From Shewanella sediminis HAW-EB3 (lineage in GTDB: Bacteria; Pseudomonadota; Gammaproteobacteria; Enterobacterales; Shewanellaceae), in assembly GCF_000018025.1 (NCBI RefSeq), contig NC_009831.1:3782001-3846000 (forward strand): DNA of 64,000 nucleotides, read 5' to 3'. Shown piece after piece: positions 55,413-64,000 of this stretch. A model generated the notes under the pieces. The model had not been told where the DNA came from, made no database searches, and was given only the letters and a program-made list of their open reading frames with translations. Every line of letters begins with the position of its first letter. Position 1 is the first letter of the stretch. The translations under genes and the position numbers were made by a program.

Positions 55413-56084
55413 CTAAGGCTTTTGAAGCTGGAGCTTTGACTTGACAGTCTTCATCTTGGACTTGATATTTTCACGCTGAACTTGAGTTAAACGCTCATTT
55501 TTAGGTGTTTTATCAGCTCCCCAACCAGCATCAATCTCAGATTTCTCCCAATCTATGCTGATCTGTCCTAAGTCATTTTGATAGATAACATAGGTATTAT
55601 CCCAAGACATAGCGCCATCACGGATCGTGTAAGTACCATCTCCATTAGGCTCTATGATTGCTATTGTCTTACCATCTTCCTTACGGTAGATATAAGCTTG
55701 TCCATGCTCTTCACTAATAACAAGCTCATAAGGATTTACATCTGGTTTGGGTTTGTTGGCATTACCCCAGCCATCATCCCCATCAAATTCAGGCGAATTA
55801 TCGGCTGGCTTATCACCTATTTCCGGACGCTCTTTACTCGCCCCCCAATCAGGGGTGTCACCAAAATCTGGTAAGCCAAAATCTGGATCGGTTTCAGGGT
55901 GATCATTGTCAGGAGTAGTTTCAATTGGATTATGTGGCGTTCCAGGGATCTCTATCGGAAGAGCTAGGCCGGGGTTAGAGTAATCAGGGTCAGTGTTATC
56001 GGTTACCGATGAAGTCGAGCTACAAGCCGATAAAAAAAGGATAGAAAATAATGCGCTGGCAAAAGCGGTTTTTTGTAAAGTCAT
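55413..56084 (-). CDS. Asp/Pro-rich lipoprotein of unknown function
   Basis: Predicted lipoprotein of 223 aa. The start at 56084 is used because MTLQKTAFASALFSILFLSAC gives a compact signal with lipobox LSAC and Cys21; an ATG five codons upstream is also possible. Residues about 30-120 are low-complexity, rich in Asp, Pro, Glu and Gly (PETDPDFGLPDFGDTPDWG), a flexible surface-type linker. A short folded-looking part follows (YELVISEEHGQAYIYRKEDG), then a basic helix. No family recognised. A 17-bp palindrome lies upstream at 56239. Confidence 0.6.
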   Translation of the reverse strand: MTLQKTAFASALFSILFLSACSSTSSVTDNTDPDYSNPGLALPIEIPGTPHNPIETTPDNDHPETDPDFGLPDFGDTPDWGASKERPEIGDKPADNSPEFDGDDGWGNANKPKPDVNPYELVISEEHGQAYIYRKEDGKTIAIIEPNGDGTYTIRDGAMSWDNTYVIYQNDLGQISIDWEKSEIDAGWGADKTPKNERLTQVQRENIKSKMKTVKSKLQLQKP

Positions 56085-56238
56085 AATATGTGCTCTCATC
56101 TTAGAATATAGAAGTAGTAAGCAAAATGCTTAAACCAAAAGTTGAATAACTAAGCTCAAGTCAATTCGAACCGGTATTCAGTAAAGCTATATTAACTAAG
56201 GTCACACATAAGATAACTAACGCCTAACGGGGTTAAAA

Positions 56239-56255
56239 CATTCACAGTGTGAATG
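56239..56255. promoter_or_regulatory. Palindromic site between the lipoprotein gene and the LysR gene
   Basis: CATTCACA-G-TGTGAATG, 8-bp arms with one base between. No T-run. It resembles an operator and could serve the lipoprotein gene, or be part of the LysR gene 3' end structure. Confidence 0.4.
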
Positions 56256-56296
56256 CTTTAGTCTAATTCATTCAGGTACAACACATCAGGCTATAT

Positions 56297-57199
56297 TTAC
56301 TTAACTAAAGATAACACCTGCTCTCTAAGCCAGATATGTGCGGGGTTTTTATCATGTTTACGCTTCCACACCATCTCAATATCAATACCATTCATTTTAA
56401 AAGGTGGCTCCAGTAACTTAAGGTTAAACATATCTGTGTATTCTTCAGCATACCTTCTGGGAGATATACAAAGTGAATCACTGGAAGCCAGGCTATCAAA
56501 AGCCGTCAATAATGAGGACTTAACACTATAAACCTTACGTGCGGGTAAGACCTCGTCAGTCAATAGATCTACGGCAGTAAGATTAAACCTCCTCATCTTG
56601 ATCACGACATGTCTTTCATCAAAGTACTCATCCCGGGATATCTTATCCCCAATACGAGGATGCTCTTTGCTTACTACGCAAATGGGGAGTTCGCGCATAA
56701 GCAACCTCTTTTCGAAACGAAGATCCATAGGCAGTTGCATATCGATTACGAGATCAGCTTGCTCCAGATATAGCTTTTCCATAATATCTTCATCATGATC
56801 CGGCGGCTCCCGAAAAACAATTTCAATAGGAAGATCTTTAACTATCTTCTCCAGAGCAGGCTGCAGGAAGTGACTAACCACATCTCCGGCTAAAATAACG
56901 AATTGACGCTCAGATGTCGCAGCATTAAAGCCCTCTAAGCCTGAGATTGTCTGTTCAATATTAGAAAATGAGTCATTAAGTTGCTCATAGAGATAATTGG
57001 CCATGGCTGTCGGTTTTATGTTGCGACCCGATCTAACAAAAAGCTCCTCTCCAATAACGGCTTTAAAACGTGAGATAGCATTACTCACTGAGGGCTGGGT
57101 CAGATCTAACTCATCAGCAGCTAAGGTGTACGACCCTGTACGGCATACAGCTAAAAAAACCCTAAGTAGATTCACATCAAATTGCTTATGCAGAGTCAT
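56297..57199 (-). CDS. LysR-family transcriptional regulator (paralog 1)
   Basis: Transcription factor of 300 aa. The winged helix-turn-helix covers about residues 1-65 (FDVNLLRVFLAVCRTGSYTL, then AADELDLTQPSVSNAISRFKAVIGEELFVR), followed by a LysR substrate-binding domain. Effector unknown. It is very similar in layout to the next gene upstream (57296-58204), and both diverge from the alkylsulfatase gene region, suggesting a tandem duplication. Confidence 0.88.
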   Translation of the reverse strand: MTLHKQFDVNLLRVFLAVCRTGSYTLAADELDLTQPSVSNAISRFKAVIGEELFVRSGRNIKPTAMANYLYEQLNDSFSNIEQTISGLEGFNAATSERQFVILAGDVVSHFLQPALEKIVKDLPIEIVFREPPDHDEDIMEKLYLEQADLVIDMQLPMDLRFEKRLLMRELPICVVSKEHPRIGDKISRDEYFDERHVVIKMRRFNLTAVDLLTDEVLPARKVYSVKSSLLTAFDSLASSDSLCISPRRYAEEYTDMFNLKLLEPPFKMNGIDIEMVWKRKHDKNPAHIWLREQVLSLVK

Positions 57200-57295
57200 T
57201 TTTCATTCCACTTTAACCCTTAATTCTATTATGAATATATAGCCAGACTTACAAAACTCATCCTAACATATCTCAATTTTTCAACTAGATATTGT

Positions 57296-58204
57296 TCATC
57301 TTGATTCTATCAGACCCAAGAGTGTATCTCTTAGCCATTTATTAGCCGGATTTCGGGTTAACTTACTGCTCCACACCATATAAAGATCAATCGGCTCAGT
57401 AACAACAGGAAGCGCCAATACCTGCAAACCAAACAAGTCAGCATATGCATCGGTATATGATTGAGTCGCAACCGCTATAGCATCCGATTTAGCCGCGGTA
57501 GCCAACATGCTTAACAGAGATGATTGCTCAGCGTACATCTCTCTTGCGGGAAGAACCTCTTTGGTCATCAGATCAGCCATGCTCAAATTTGAGCGGCGCA
57601 TATTATGAATAATATGCTTTTCAGCGAAATACTGCTCGCGGCTTAAACTTCCCTGAATTCTGGGGTGATCTTTTCTGACTACACAATTCAATCTATCCTG
57701 TAACACCTTAATTGAAGCGAAGGAAGCTAAGTTAGGTTGAGACACATCAATGGCCAGATCAACCTTCTCCAGTTGAAGGTCCATCTCTATCTGCTCCTCC
57801 ACTATAGGGGTTTCACGAAACACAATATCAATACCACTATCAACCAGGTATTCATCTACTTGCGATTGCAGCAGATGAAAAATGGTTTCATTGGCGTAAA
57901 CATAGAAGGTTCGTTCGCTAACCTTAGGATCAAAAAGGTGTAAACTTGATACCACTTGTTCAATAGCTAATAAAGGTTGCTCAAGTTGCTGGTATAGGTT
58001 CAACGCAACAGAGGTTGGCCTGACGCCTCTCCCAACCCGAATAAACAACTCCTCACCAATAGATAATTTCAATCTGGCAATGGCATTACTGACCGATGAT
58101 TGAGTCAAATCCAGCTCTTCAGCAGCGCGGCTGAATGAAGCTGTTTTATACACGATAGAGAAGACTCTAAGTAAGTTAAGATCCAGAGGTTTATCTTGAG
58201 ACAT
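57296..58204 (-). CDS. LysR-family transcriptional regulator (paralog 2, divergent from alkylsulfatase)
   Basis: Transcription factor of 302 aa. The start is the ATG at 58204 (MSQDKPLDLNLLRVFSIV) because AGGG lies six bases upstream; an earlier ATG lacks a ribosome binding site. The winged HTH (FSRAAEELDLTQSSVSNAIARLK) and the effector domain are complete. It is divergent from the alkylsulfatase gene with a 165-bp gap, the arrangement of sdsB and sdsA in Pseudomonas, so it probably regulates that gene. The gap contains TAATATT/AATATTA and GTTTC/GAAAC repeats that could be its sites. Confidence 0.88.
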   Translation of the reverse strand: MSQDKPLDLNLLRVFSIVYKTASFSRAAEELDLTQSSVSNAIARLKLSIGEELFIRVGRGVRPTSVALNLYQQLEQPLLAIEQVVSSLHLFDPKVSERTFYVYANETIFHLLQSQVDEYLVDSGIDIVFRETPIVEEQIEMDLQLEKVDLAIDVSQPNLASFASIKVLQDRLNCVVRKDHPRIQGSLSREQYFAEKHIIHNMRRSNLSMADLMTKEVLPAREMYAEQSSLLSMLATAAKSDAIAVATQSYTDAYADLFGLQVLALPVVTEPIDLYMVWSSKLTRNPANKWLRDTLLGLIESR

Positions 58205-58369
58205 AAGGGCCCTAATATTCATAATATAAATATTACAATACAGGTTAAGCCTAATTATTTATCAATTCAACCTGGATAAACTAGTTTCAACAGTTAGAAA
58301 CAGTTCAGTTTCCATAGCGTAATGACCATTAGGGACTGAAACCAGCTTACTCTTGAAAAGGTCCAACCT

Positions 58370-60370
58370 ATGAAGAATTCAATACTTGCAGTATCTATTA
58401 TCAGTGCATTGTCACTTAATGCGTTTAGCCTTAATGCCTTTGCCGCGCAACACGAACATGATCACATCAGCGTAAGCTATGAAGGTAAAGATGCAACCCT
58501 GCACACAGCCAACGCCAACAAGGCAACGGCGAAGACGCTGAACTTCGCCGACAGGGCAGCATTTGAGCAGTCTTCGAAGAACTTGATCGCCGAGCTTGAT
58601 GAGAAAACAGCAGCCATCATGCGTTCTGAGTTCGAATACCTCACCGATAAGGCACCGGATTCGATCAACCCGTCTTTACACCGTCAGGCACAACTCAATA
58701 TGGTTGCAAATGGCCTGTACAAGGTCCGTGACGGCATCTATCAGGTGCGCGGTACCGATCTGTCAAATTTGACCTTGATCCGCAGCGATAACGGCTGGAT
58801 AGCCTACGATGTATTGCTGACAAAGGAAGCGGCGAAGTTGTCACTTGAGTTTGCCATGAAAAACCTTCCCAAAGACGGCGACCTCCCCGTTGTTGCGATG
58901 ATCTATTCACACAGCCATGCCGATCACTTCGGCGGCGCTCGTGGCGTGCAGGAGATCTATCCTAATGTCAAAGTGTATGGCTCAGACAACATCACAAAAG
59001 AGATTGTCGATGAAAACGTGTTAGCCGGCAACGCCATGAGTCGACGAGCCGCCTATCAATATGGTGCAACATTGGGTAAGCATGACCACGGCATCGTCGA
59101 TGCTGCACTTGGTAAGGGAATATCGAAAGGTGAGATCACCTACGTTAAACCCGACTACACGCTCAATGGCGACGGAAAATGGGAAACACTGACCATTGAT
59201 GGCCTGGAGATGATCTTTATGGATGCCTCCGGCACCGAAGCAGCATCTGAGATGATCACCTACATTCCTTCGATGAAGGCGCTATGGACAGCAGAGCTCA
59301 CTTATCAGGGCATGCACAACGTCTATACCCTACGCGGGGCTAAAGTCCGTGACTCCCAGAAATGGTCAAAAGATATCAATGAGATGATCAACGCCTTCGG
59401 CGGTGAAGTACAGACTCTGTTTGCCTCTCACTCGGCACCGATTTGGGGAAATAAAGAGATCAATGATTTCCTCAGGCTGCAACGTGACAACTATGGTTTC
59501 GTACATAATCAAACCCTTCGACTGGCCAATCAGGGAGTGACGATTCAAGACATTGGTGATGCGATCCAAGAGGTTATCCCTGAGTCAATCTTCAAGGCCT
59601 GGCATACCAATGGCTACCACGGCACATACAGCCATAACGCTAAAGCTGTGTACAACATGTACCTGGGCTATTTTGACATGAACCCGGCTAACCTGAATCC
59701 GCTGCCGACTCAGCCTGAAGCAATGAAATTTGTCGAGTATATGGGTGGTGCCGAAACCGTCATGACTAAAGCCCAGGTCGATTTTGCTCAGGGGGAATAT
59801 CGTTTCGTTGCCACAGCACTCAATAAGGTAGTGATGGCCGATCCGGGTAATCACAGTGCCCGTCAACTCCTTGCCGATACCTATGAGCAGTTAGGGTATC
59901 AAGCCGAGGGAGCGGGTTGGAGAAACATCTATCTGACTGGCGCTCAAGAGCTAAGAGCCGGCATTCAACCGGGCACACCTAAAACAGCTTCAGCCGATGT
60001 CATCAGCGAGATGGATCTGCCGACCCTGTTCGACTTTTTGGCCGTGAAAGTCGATAGCATGAAAGCTGCCGAACTAGGGCTAATCACGATGAACATAATC
60101 ACTCCGGACAATAGTAAAATACTCTATGTCGAGATGAGTAACGGCAACCTGAGCAATATCGAGGTGAGTAAAGCCAAGCAAGCGGATGCCACGCTAACGG
60201 TGAATCAAGCCGATATCACTCACATACTATTAGGAAAAGCGAAGATAAAGGAACTCATAGCTCAAGGTAAGGCGACGATGTCAGGTGACAGTGAGGCGTT
60301 CAACAAAATAGCGTCAACCTTAGTCGAGTTTGACAGCGAATTTGAAATAGTCCCTCTGAGCACTCACTAA
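58370..60370 (+). CDS. Exported linear primary alkylsulfatase (SdsA/BDS1 type)
   Basis: Metallo-beta-lactamase-fold enzyme hydrolysing alkyl sulfates such as dodecyl sulfate to alcohol and sulfate. The 666 aa start with a signal peptide (to about A25, NAFA before AQHEHDH), so it acts in the periplasm or outside. The zinc motif HSHADHFGG is near residue 180, further ligands are in the SHSAP region, and the dimerisation domain follows. Residues about 540-666 form the C-terminal SCP2-like lipid-binding domain (FDFLAVKVDSMKA onward). Length is typical of type III alkylsulfatases. A LysR gene is divergent, as with sdsB-sdsA. Confidence 0.9.
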   Translation: MKNSILAVSIISALSLNAFSLNAFAAQHEHDHISVSYEGKDATLHTANANKATAKTLNFADRAAFEQSSKNLIAELDEKTAAIMRSEFEYLTDKAPDSINPSLHRQAQLNMVANGLYKVRDGIYQVRGTDLSNLTLIRSDNGWIAYDVLLTKEAAKLSLEFAMKNLPKDGDLPVVAMIYSHSHADHFGGARGVQEIYPNVKVYGSDNITKEIVDENVLAGNAMSRRAAYQYGATLGKHDHGIVDAALGKGISKGEITYVKPDYTLNGDGKWETLTIDGLEMIFMDASGTEAASEMITYIPSMKALWTAELTYQGMHNVYTLRGAKVRDSQKWSKDINEMINAFGGEVQTLFASHSAPIWGNKEINDFLRLQRDNYGFVHNQTLRLANQGVTIQDIGDAIQEVIPESIFKAWHTNGYHGTYSHNAKAVYNMYLGYFDMNPANLNPLPTQPEAMKFVEYMGGAETVMTKAQVDFAQGEYRFVATALNKVVMADPGNHSARQLLADTYEQLGYQAEGAGWRNIYLTGAQELRAGIQPGTPKTASADVISEMDLPTLFDFLAVKVDSMKAAELGLITMNIITPDNSKILYVEMSNGNLSNIEVSKAKQADATLTVNQADITHILLGKAKIKELIAQGKATMSGDSEAFNKIASTLVEFDSEFEIVPLSTH

Positions 60371-60877
60371 CTGAAAACCTCTTTCAATTAAGTGTCATCT
60401 CCTCCAATATAGCCTCTGACAGATAACAAGGATGTTCAGGGGCTTTAGCATATCTTCCACATAGTAAACCGATCCGAGTGAGTTGATATTCTCAAAACCA
60501 ATCCTGAACGCCTCTCAACAAGAATCTGTCTTGCAGAAATTCTGCTCTTTAAAGCGCAAATCTTCATTACTCTTTTCTCGTTTATTGCAATCAGCACACG
60601 CTGATGATGCTCACAACGGAAATATCTGTTACGCCGACAGATACCAATTCAACAAAAACCAAACAACTAACCGGACTCTACTTTAGCACAAGCCAATAAA
60701 ATACTACTTTAGGAGTACCTCCTTATAAGTACAAGCTATTGATCTTAATCACAATTACCCACTATAGATCTGAAAAAATCTCCAGACTTGTTTCAGATCA
60801 AGAAAACCATAGTGCAACAAGGCGTATAACACTCCTGAGATGATGACGAAACAATAATGAAACAAAAGGACTGTAAA
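60371..60877. other. Intergenic region with porin regulatory signals
   Basis: No convincing gene. The last 140 bases before the porin hold a CRP/FNR-like site (ATTGATCTTAATCACA, 60738-60753) and a 9-bp inverted repeat GATCTGAAA/TTTCAGATC (60767-60799, 15-base spacer). The short frame at 60483-60686 has no ribosome binding site or family match and is not called. Confidence 0.5.
60738..60753 (+). promoter_or_regulatory. Candidate CRP/EtrA site upstream of the porin gene
   Basis: ATTGATCTTAATCACA: the right half TCACA is perfect for CRP and the left half matches three of five; it also fits TTGAT-N4-ATCAA with one mismatch. In Shewanella CRP governs many anaerobic and carbon genes, so catabolite control of the porin is plausible. 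Confidence 0.4.
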
Positions 60878-62068
60878 ATGAAAGTTCGTGCACTTACCCT
60901 AGCAATTTTAGCTGGTTTAGCTTCTTCCGCTGTCGCAGCAGACACTGTCGACCCACTAAAGAAAGCATTTATTGATGATTCTGAAGTAAAAGTTCAATTC
61001 CGTTTACGTTTCGAACAGGCTGATGTCGATACTGTTGATAAACAAGATCAAACAACCATCCGTACTCGCTTAAATTACAAGACAGGTGATATCTATAACT
61101 TCTTCGCGCTAGCAGAAGTTGACGATGTTCGCTCAACCGATAATGAGCCACTCATTGCCGATTATGAGTACACGCAAATTAACCAAGCCTTCATTGGTTA
61201 TAAGGCGCCTGCAGAAACACTATTGAAATATGGTCGTCAGCGTATCCTGCTGGACAACCAACGTTTCGTTGGTGGTGTAGGCTTCCGTCAGAATGAACAA
61301 ACTTACGATGCATTTTCGGTAAAAAATACAGCGATTGAAAATTTAACGGCTTACTACTCATATGTGAATAATGTAAACCGTATCTTCCCTGAAGGTTCAG
61401 GAAAAGAGTCGCACACAAACGAAACAAGCCTACTCAACCTGAACTATAAAGCGGGTGATATTGCCAATATCACAGGTTACGCATACCTGATTGATAACAG
61501 CAACGTTGCTGCTTTCTCTACCGATACCTATGGTGTTCGTGCAACAGGCAAACTAAAGCTGGACGCAATTAAGCTTAGCTATGAAGCTGAATATGCCCAA
61601 CAATCTGAAGGTGGCGATAACCCGACTAAATATACAGCAGACTACTACAAGTTAGGCGCTGGAATTGGTTTCGGTGCATTCGGCGCTAAAGTTGGCTACG
61701 AAGTTCTGGGATCTGATGACGGCGCAGCCGGCTTTATCACTCCGCTGGCAACCCTGCATGCCTTCAACGGTTGGACCGATAAGTTCCTATTCGGCGGCAA
61801 GGGTAACTGGGAAAATGGTATTGTAGATACGCATGTTATCTTAACTGCAAAACTTGCAGGCCTTAAGTTACTGGCAAAATACCACAAGTTCGAATCTGAC
61901 TACGGCGACATCGACATGGGTAAAGAGTGGGGCGTTGCCGCAACATACCCATTCGCTAAGCACTACAGTGTTGGTGTTAAGTATGCCAGCTTTAGCGGCG
62001 CCGATGCCGGTTATGGTTTCTCGAATGATACCGATAAGCTATGGCTAACGCTTCAAGCTAAGTACTAA
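60878..62068 (+). CDS. Alginate_exp-like outer-membrane porin
   Basis: Outer-membrane channel of 396 aa. The start at 60878 is preferred because AGGA lies about seven bases upstream and gives the signal MKVRALTLAILAGLASSAVA; an in-frame ATG at 60857 is weaker. The mature part resembles alginate-export-type porins: VQFRLRFEQADVDTVDKQDQ, then TTIRTRLNYKTGD, YGRQRILLDNQRFVGGVGFRQNEQTYDA (read in parts). The last residue is Tyr after a barrel strand. Its substrate is unknown. It has its own upstream signals and a long terminator. Confidence 0.8.
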   Translation: MKVRALTLAILAGLASSAVAADTVDPLKKAFIDDSEVKVQFRLRFEQADVDTVDKQDQTTIRTRLNYKTGDIYNFFALAEVDDVRSTDNEPLIADYEYTQINQAFIGYKAPAETLLKYGRQRILLDNQRFVGGVGFRQNEQTYDAFSVKNTAIENLTAYYSYVNNVNRIFPEGSGKESHTNETSLLNLNYKAGDIANITGYAYLIDNSNVAAFSTDTYGVRATGKLKLDAIKLSYEAEYAQQSEGGDNPTKYTADYYKLGAGIGFGAFGAKVGYEVLGSDDGAAGFITPLATLHAFNGWTDKFLFGGKGNWENGIVDTHVILTAKLAGLKLLAKYHKFESDYGDIDMGKEWGVAATYPFAKHYSVGVKYASFSGADAGYGFSNDTDKLWLTLQAKY

Positions 62069-62115
62069 AAAAGTACTAAGCAAAAGTACTAAGTAGTTAG
62101 AACTTAGTACTTAGC
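62058..62115. repeat. CTAAGTA-type repeats after the porin
   Basis: AGTACTAA occurs three times, then ACTTAGTACTTAG in reverse. GTACTAAGT (62086-62094) and ACTTAGTAC (62102-62110) form a perfect 9-bp hairpin. The first unit contains the porin stop codon. It is similar to the other gene-end heptamer arrays. Confidence 0.6.
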
Positions 62116-62228
62116 TATACCAGGCAAAAAGTGCATTAGAGGGTCGGCTCTGTTTTTGAATATAAAATCAGAGACACTGTTTAATTAGGACATACATTAA
62201 ACAAAAGACGCTCTTCTCACTCCCTTTT

Positions 62229-62285
62229 GAGCAGGACTGATAGCGATTACCCTTTGGTAATAGCTAAACTCCCTGCTCTTTTTTC
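62229..62285 (+). terminator. Long branched intrinsic terminator after the porin gene
   Basis: GAGCAGG (62229-62235) pairs with CCTGCTC (62272-62278), enclosing TAGC/GCTA and ATTACC/GGTAAT stems; six T follow. It reads on the plus strand and lies before the convergent phosphopantetheinyl transferase gene. Confidence 0.85.
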
Positions 62286-62310
62286 TTCTTAATTTATTCG
62301 AAGTAATGGC

Positions 62311-63249
62311 TTATTGATATCGAGTCAGCAAACGACTCAGATCCATTTTATGCGCCTCTAAACCCAAGTCACCTGCAGAGCCAATACTGACGGCGAAACG
62401 ATACTCTGAATTTAACCGTCCTAAAAACAGTGACCACTCATCACTTGCAGATTTGCTAACAGCATCTCGCTTCGACTCTGTAAGAGACGACTCTTTATGG
62501 AAGTTAAGCTCCAGGTTACTCAGCACACTTAATGTTTCGATAAGCGTGTTATCTTCATATAGGGCTAACTCATGGTCCGTTGCATGGCTAAACCCAAAAC
62601 TAAATGATTTAAGCGACAGGGCTAAACCTAAGCCTTTAGCCTTTATATAAGACTCTTTCAGCGCCCAGAGGTCGAAGAATCGCTCACGTTGAGCGTCTTC
62701 ATCCAGCGCCAATAACGACTCAGACTCATCTTGAGTAAAGTAATGATTCAATATCGGATAGATATTGGTACTTGTCCGATAGCGCTCGATATCGACACCA
62801 AGCTCGATATTCTCTGACATAGACGCAGCCCCTAAAGAGCCTGATTGACCACTTGACTGTTTGATTACAGCGATGACTAACCAATTACCGCTGTGGCTGA
62901 TATTAAATTCCAGCCCCGTCATCTCCCTCTGCTCAGGAACCAAGCTTGGTTTGCCCTTCTCTCCATATTGAAAGCGCCAATCGCCGGGGGCGATCCCCTT
63001 GTCACCTATAAGCTCATCATGTTTATACCCTGAACAGATCGACAAGATACCACGCAGATACCCGCGCACCATTAACCCTTTATCCCGTGCAGTGAGCTGA
63101 ATATAACGCGATACCTTTACCGACTCATCTTCACTCAGCCAAGATTGAATGATTTGAGCTTGCGCAAAGTTCATCGAGGTAAAATCCAGAGGACAAAAGT
63201 AGAGCTTAACTGTCGGCAATGAACAAGGTTGTAATAATTTAGGTGCCAA
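62311..63249 (-). CDS. Sfp-type 4'-phosphopantetheinyl transferase
   Basis: Transfers phosphopantetheine from CoA to a serine of carrier proteins. The 312 aa have the Sfp-family motifs: ELGVDIERYR (Mg-binding Asp) near residue 150 and FFDLWALKESYIKAKGLGL near 190-205. FNISHSGNW is the conserved His/Ser block. It is longer than Sfp because of a C-terminal extension. In Shewanella a PPTase of this class, PfaE, activates the EPA synthase PfaA; whether this is PfaE cannot be decided because no pfa gene is in the window. Confidence 0.88.
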   Translation of the reverse strand: MAPKLLQPCSLPTVKLYFCPLDFTSMNFAQAQIIQSWLSEDESVKVSRYIQLTARDKGLMVRGYLRGILSICSGYKHDELIGDKGIAPGDWRFQYGEKGKPSLVPEQREMTGLEFNISHSGNWLVIAVIKQSSGQSGSLGAASMSENIELGVDIERYRTSTNIYPILNHYFTQDESESLLALDEDAQRERFFDLWALKESYIKAKGLGLALSLKSFSFGFSHATDHELALYEDNTLIETLSVLSNLELNFHKESSLTESKRDAVSKSASDEWSLFLGRLNSEYRFAVSIGSAGDLGLEAHKMDLSRLLTRYQ

Positions 63250-63494
63250 ACGAACTCCAAAATGGGTTGCTAAAAGTGGATTGCTAAAAAGTGGCTTGCT
63301 AAAAGTGAGTCGATATTAACAGCTCATCTCGCTTTCGTTAAGTCGCCTTATAATCTTTCAGGCAAGCATAAAACTGTGAACTCAAACATAAACCACAGTT
63401 AAATACACCCAACTAATCTCGACCAGATCATACAACTAAAATTTTCAACATGTAAGAATAGAGTCATAAAATAAGAATCTAATTGAGGTGTGTG

Positions 63495-64000
63495 ATGCAG
63501 ATTAAAGGACAGTTTATTCGTTGCGTTCTCCCGGTGATCTTAGTCGGTTTACTGGGCGTGACACTCTTCTCGACTCAGGAGTCGAGTCAACAGATCCACC
63601 AACTCAACGAAGTAAAAGTGAAATCGTCCCATGCATTGCTCGTTAAAAACCTAAGTAATTGGTATTTTTTAAACACTCAACTCGCGACCTCCCTGGCTCA
63701 AAATGCTCCCGATGTAATTAGACTAAAACAAAGCCCCAATGATGTAGTAGATCTTTCGGAAAATTTAACCCGATTTGCAACTAACTATCATCTTAGAAAC
63801 GCCGCACTGCTCGACACCAACGGAGTTGCGATATCTGCCAGCAATCCTGAGCGTATCGGCTCTGACTATCATAAGATGAATTACTTCAATGAAATTAAGC
63901 AGGGTGCCGAGCTCTATGTTGCCCCGCCCAGACTGAGCCGTATTGACGGTAAGCCCTTACTGACTATATCGGCAAGGACCAGGTTTGAGGACGTCTTGTT
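63495..64000 (+). CDS. Sensor protein with N-terminal Cache domain (partial, C-terminus outside window)
   Basis: The first 168 residues of a membrane sensor. A membrane helix at about 10-26 is followed by a periplasmic dCache/PAS-like fold: AALLDTNGVAISASNPERIGSDYHKMNYFNEIKQG (read in parts) and a segment ending LTISARTRF. Ribosome binding site GAGGTG lies five bases before the ATG. The output domain (methyl-accepting, GGDEF or kinase) lies past the right edge. Confidence 0.8.
   Translation, partial: MQIKGQFIRCVLPVILVGLLGVTLFSTQESSQQIHQLNEVKVKSSHALLVKNLSNWYFLNTQLATSLAQNAPDVIRLKQSPNDVVDLSENLTRFATNYHLRNAALLDTNGVAISASNPERIGSDYHKMNYFNEIKQGAELYVAPPRLSRIDGKPLLTISARTRFEDVL

Noticed and set aside
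60483..60686. 67-codon frame between alkylsulfatase and porin
   Set aside because: No convincing ribosome binding site, no recognisable domain and no coding-like residue pattern.

Overview
The window looks like a chromosomal segment of a marine Shewanella-type gammaproteobacterium. The evidence is the gene content and order: tilS, dnaE, rnhB, lpxB, lpxA, fabZ, lpxD, skp, bamA, rseP, dxr, cdsA, uppS, frr, pyrH, tsf, rpsB, then map, glnD, dapD. It also carries DUF3718, DUF3549, DUF3301, DUF2789, DUF3192 and DUF2310 genes, which are typical of Shewanella and Vibrio. No tRNA, rRNA, CRISPR array or complete insertion sequence was seen.

Layout. (1) 1-5.7 kb, minus strand: a LivG, acyl-CoA ligase, LivH, LivM, periplasmic binding protein operon that runs off the left edge. 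It is followed by a DcaP-type porin gene. Together these suggest uptake of a carboxylate and its activation with CoA. (2) 7.2-11.3 kb: a CrbS-like transporter/sensor kinase and a CrbR-like LuxR-type regulator, convergent and overlapping at their 3' ends. (3) 11.7-16.7 kb: a patatin-like phospholipase, an SGNH hydrolase, a CPA2 cation/proton antiporter and a diguanylate cyclase. (4) 16.6-36.5 kb, minus strand: the housekeeping block listed above, for tRNA modification, replication, lipid A, outer-membrane biogenesis, isoprenoid and phospholipid synthesis, and translation. (5) 36.9-41.9 kb: map, glnD, dapD and a small exported protein. (6) 42-54.3 kb: purU, a glucose/GlcNAc-type PTS permease, yqcA, truC, yqcC, DUF3549/DUF3301, a noncoding region, then small DUF genes, syd and queF. 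(7) 54.5-64 kb, accessory: a beta-barrel-like protein, an Asp/Pro-rich lipoprotein, two paralogous LysR regulators beside an exported alkylsulfatase, a porin, an Sfp-type phosphopantetheinyl transferase and the start of a sensor protein.

The most interesting element is noncoding. About 48222-48894 on the minus strand appears to encode an unusually large CsrB-family RNA, the sponge for the translational regulator CsrA. It has about 40 GGA motifs, many in hairpin loops, a strong intrinsic terminator, a -10 element, and an 18-bp UvrY/GacA-type inverted repeat about 180 bp upstream. Its position between yqcC and syd-queF matches E. coli csrB. Its length of about 670 nt comes partly from a 120-bp unit repeated three times. 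A second, identical UvrY-type box about 500 bp away has no obvious target.

Other small-scale structure includes heptanucleotide arrays at the ends of several genes, a 314-bp MITE with a solo end elsewhere, intrinsic-terminator-like hairpins inside the housekeeping operon, and CRP/FNR-like palindromes.
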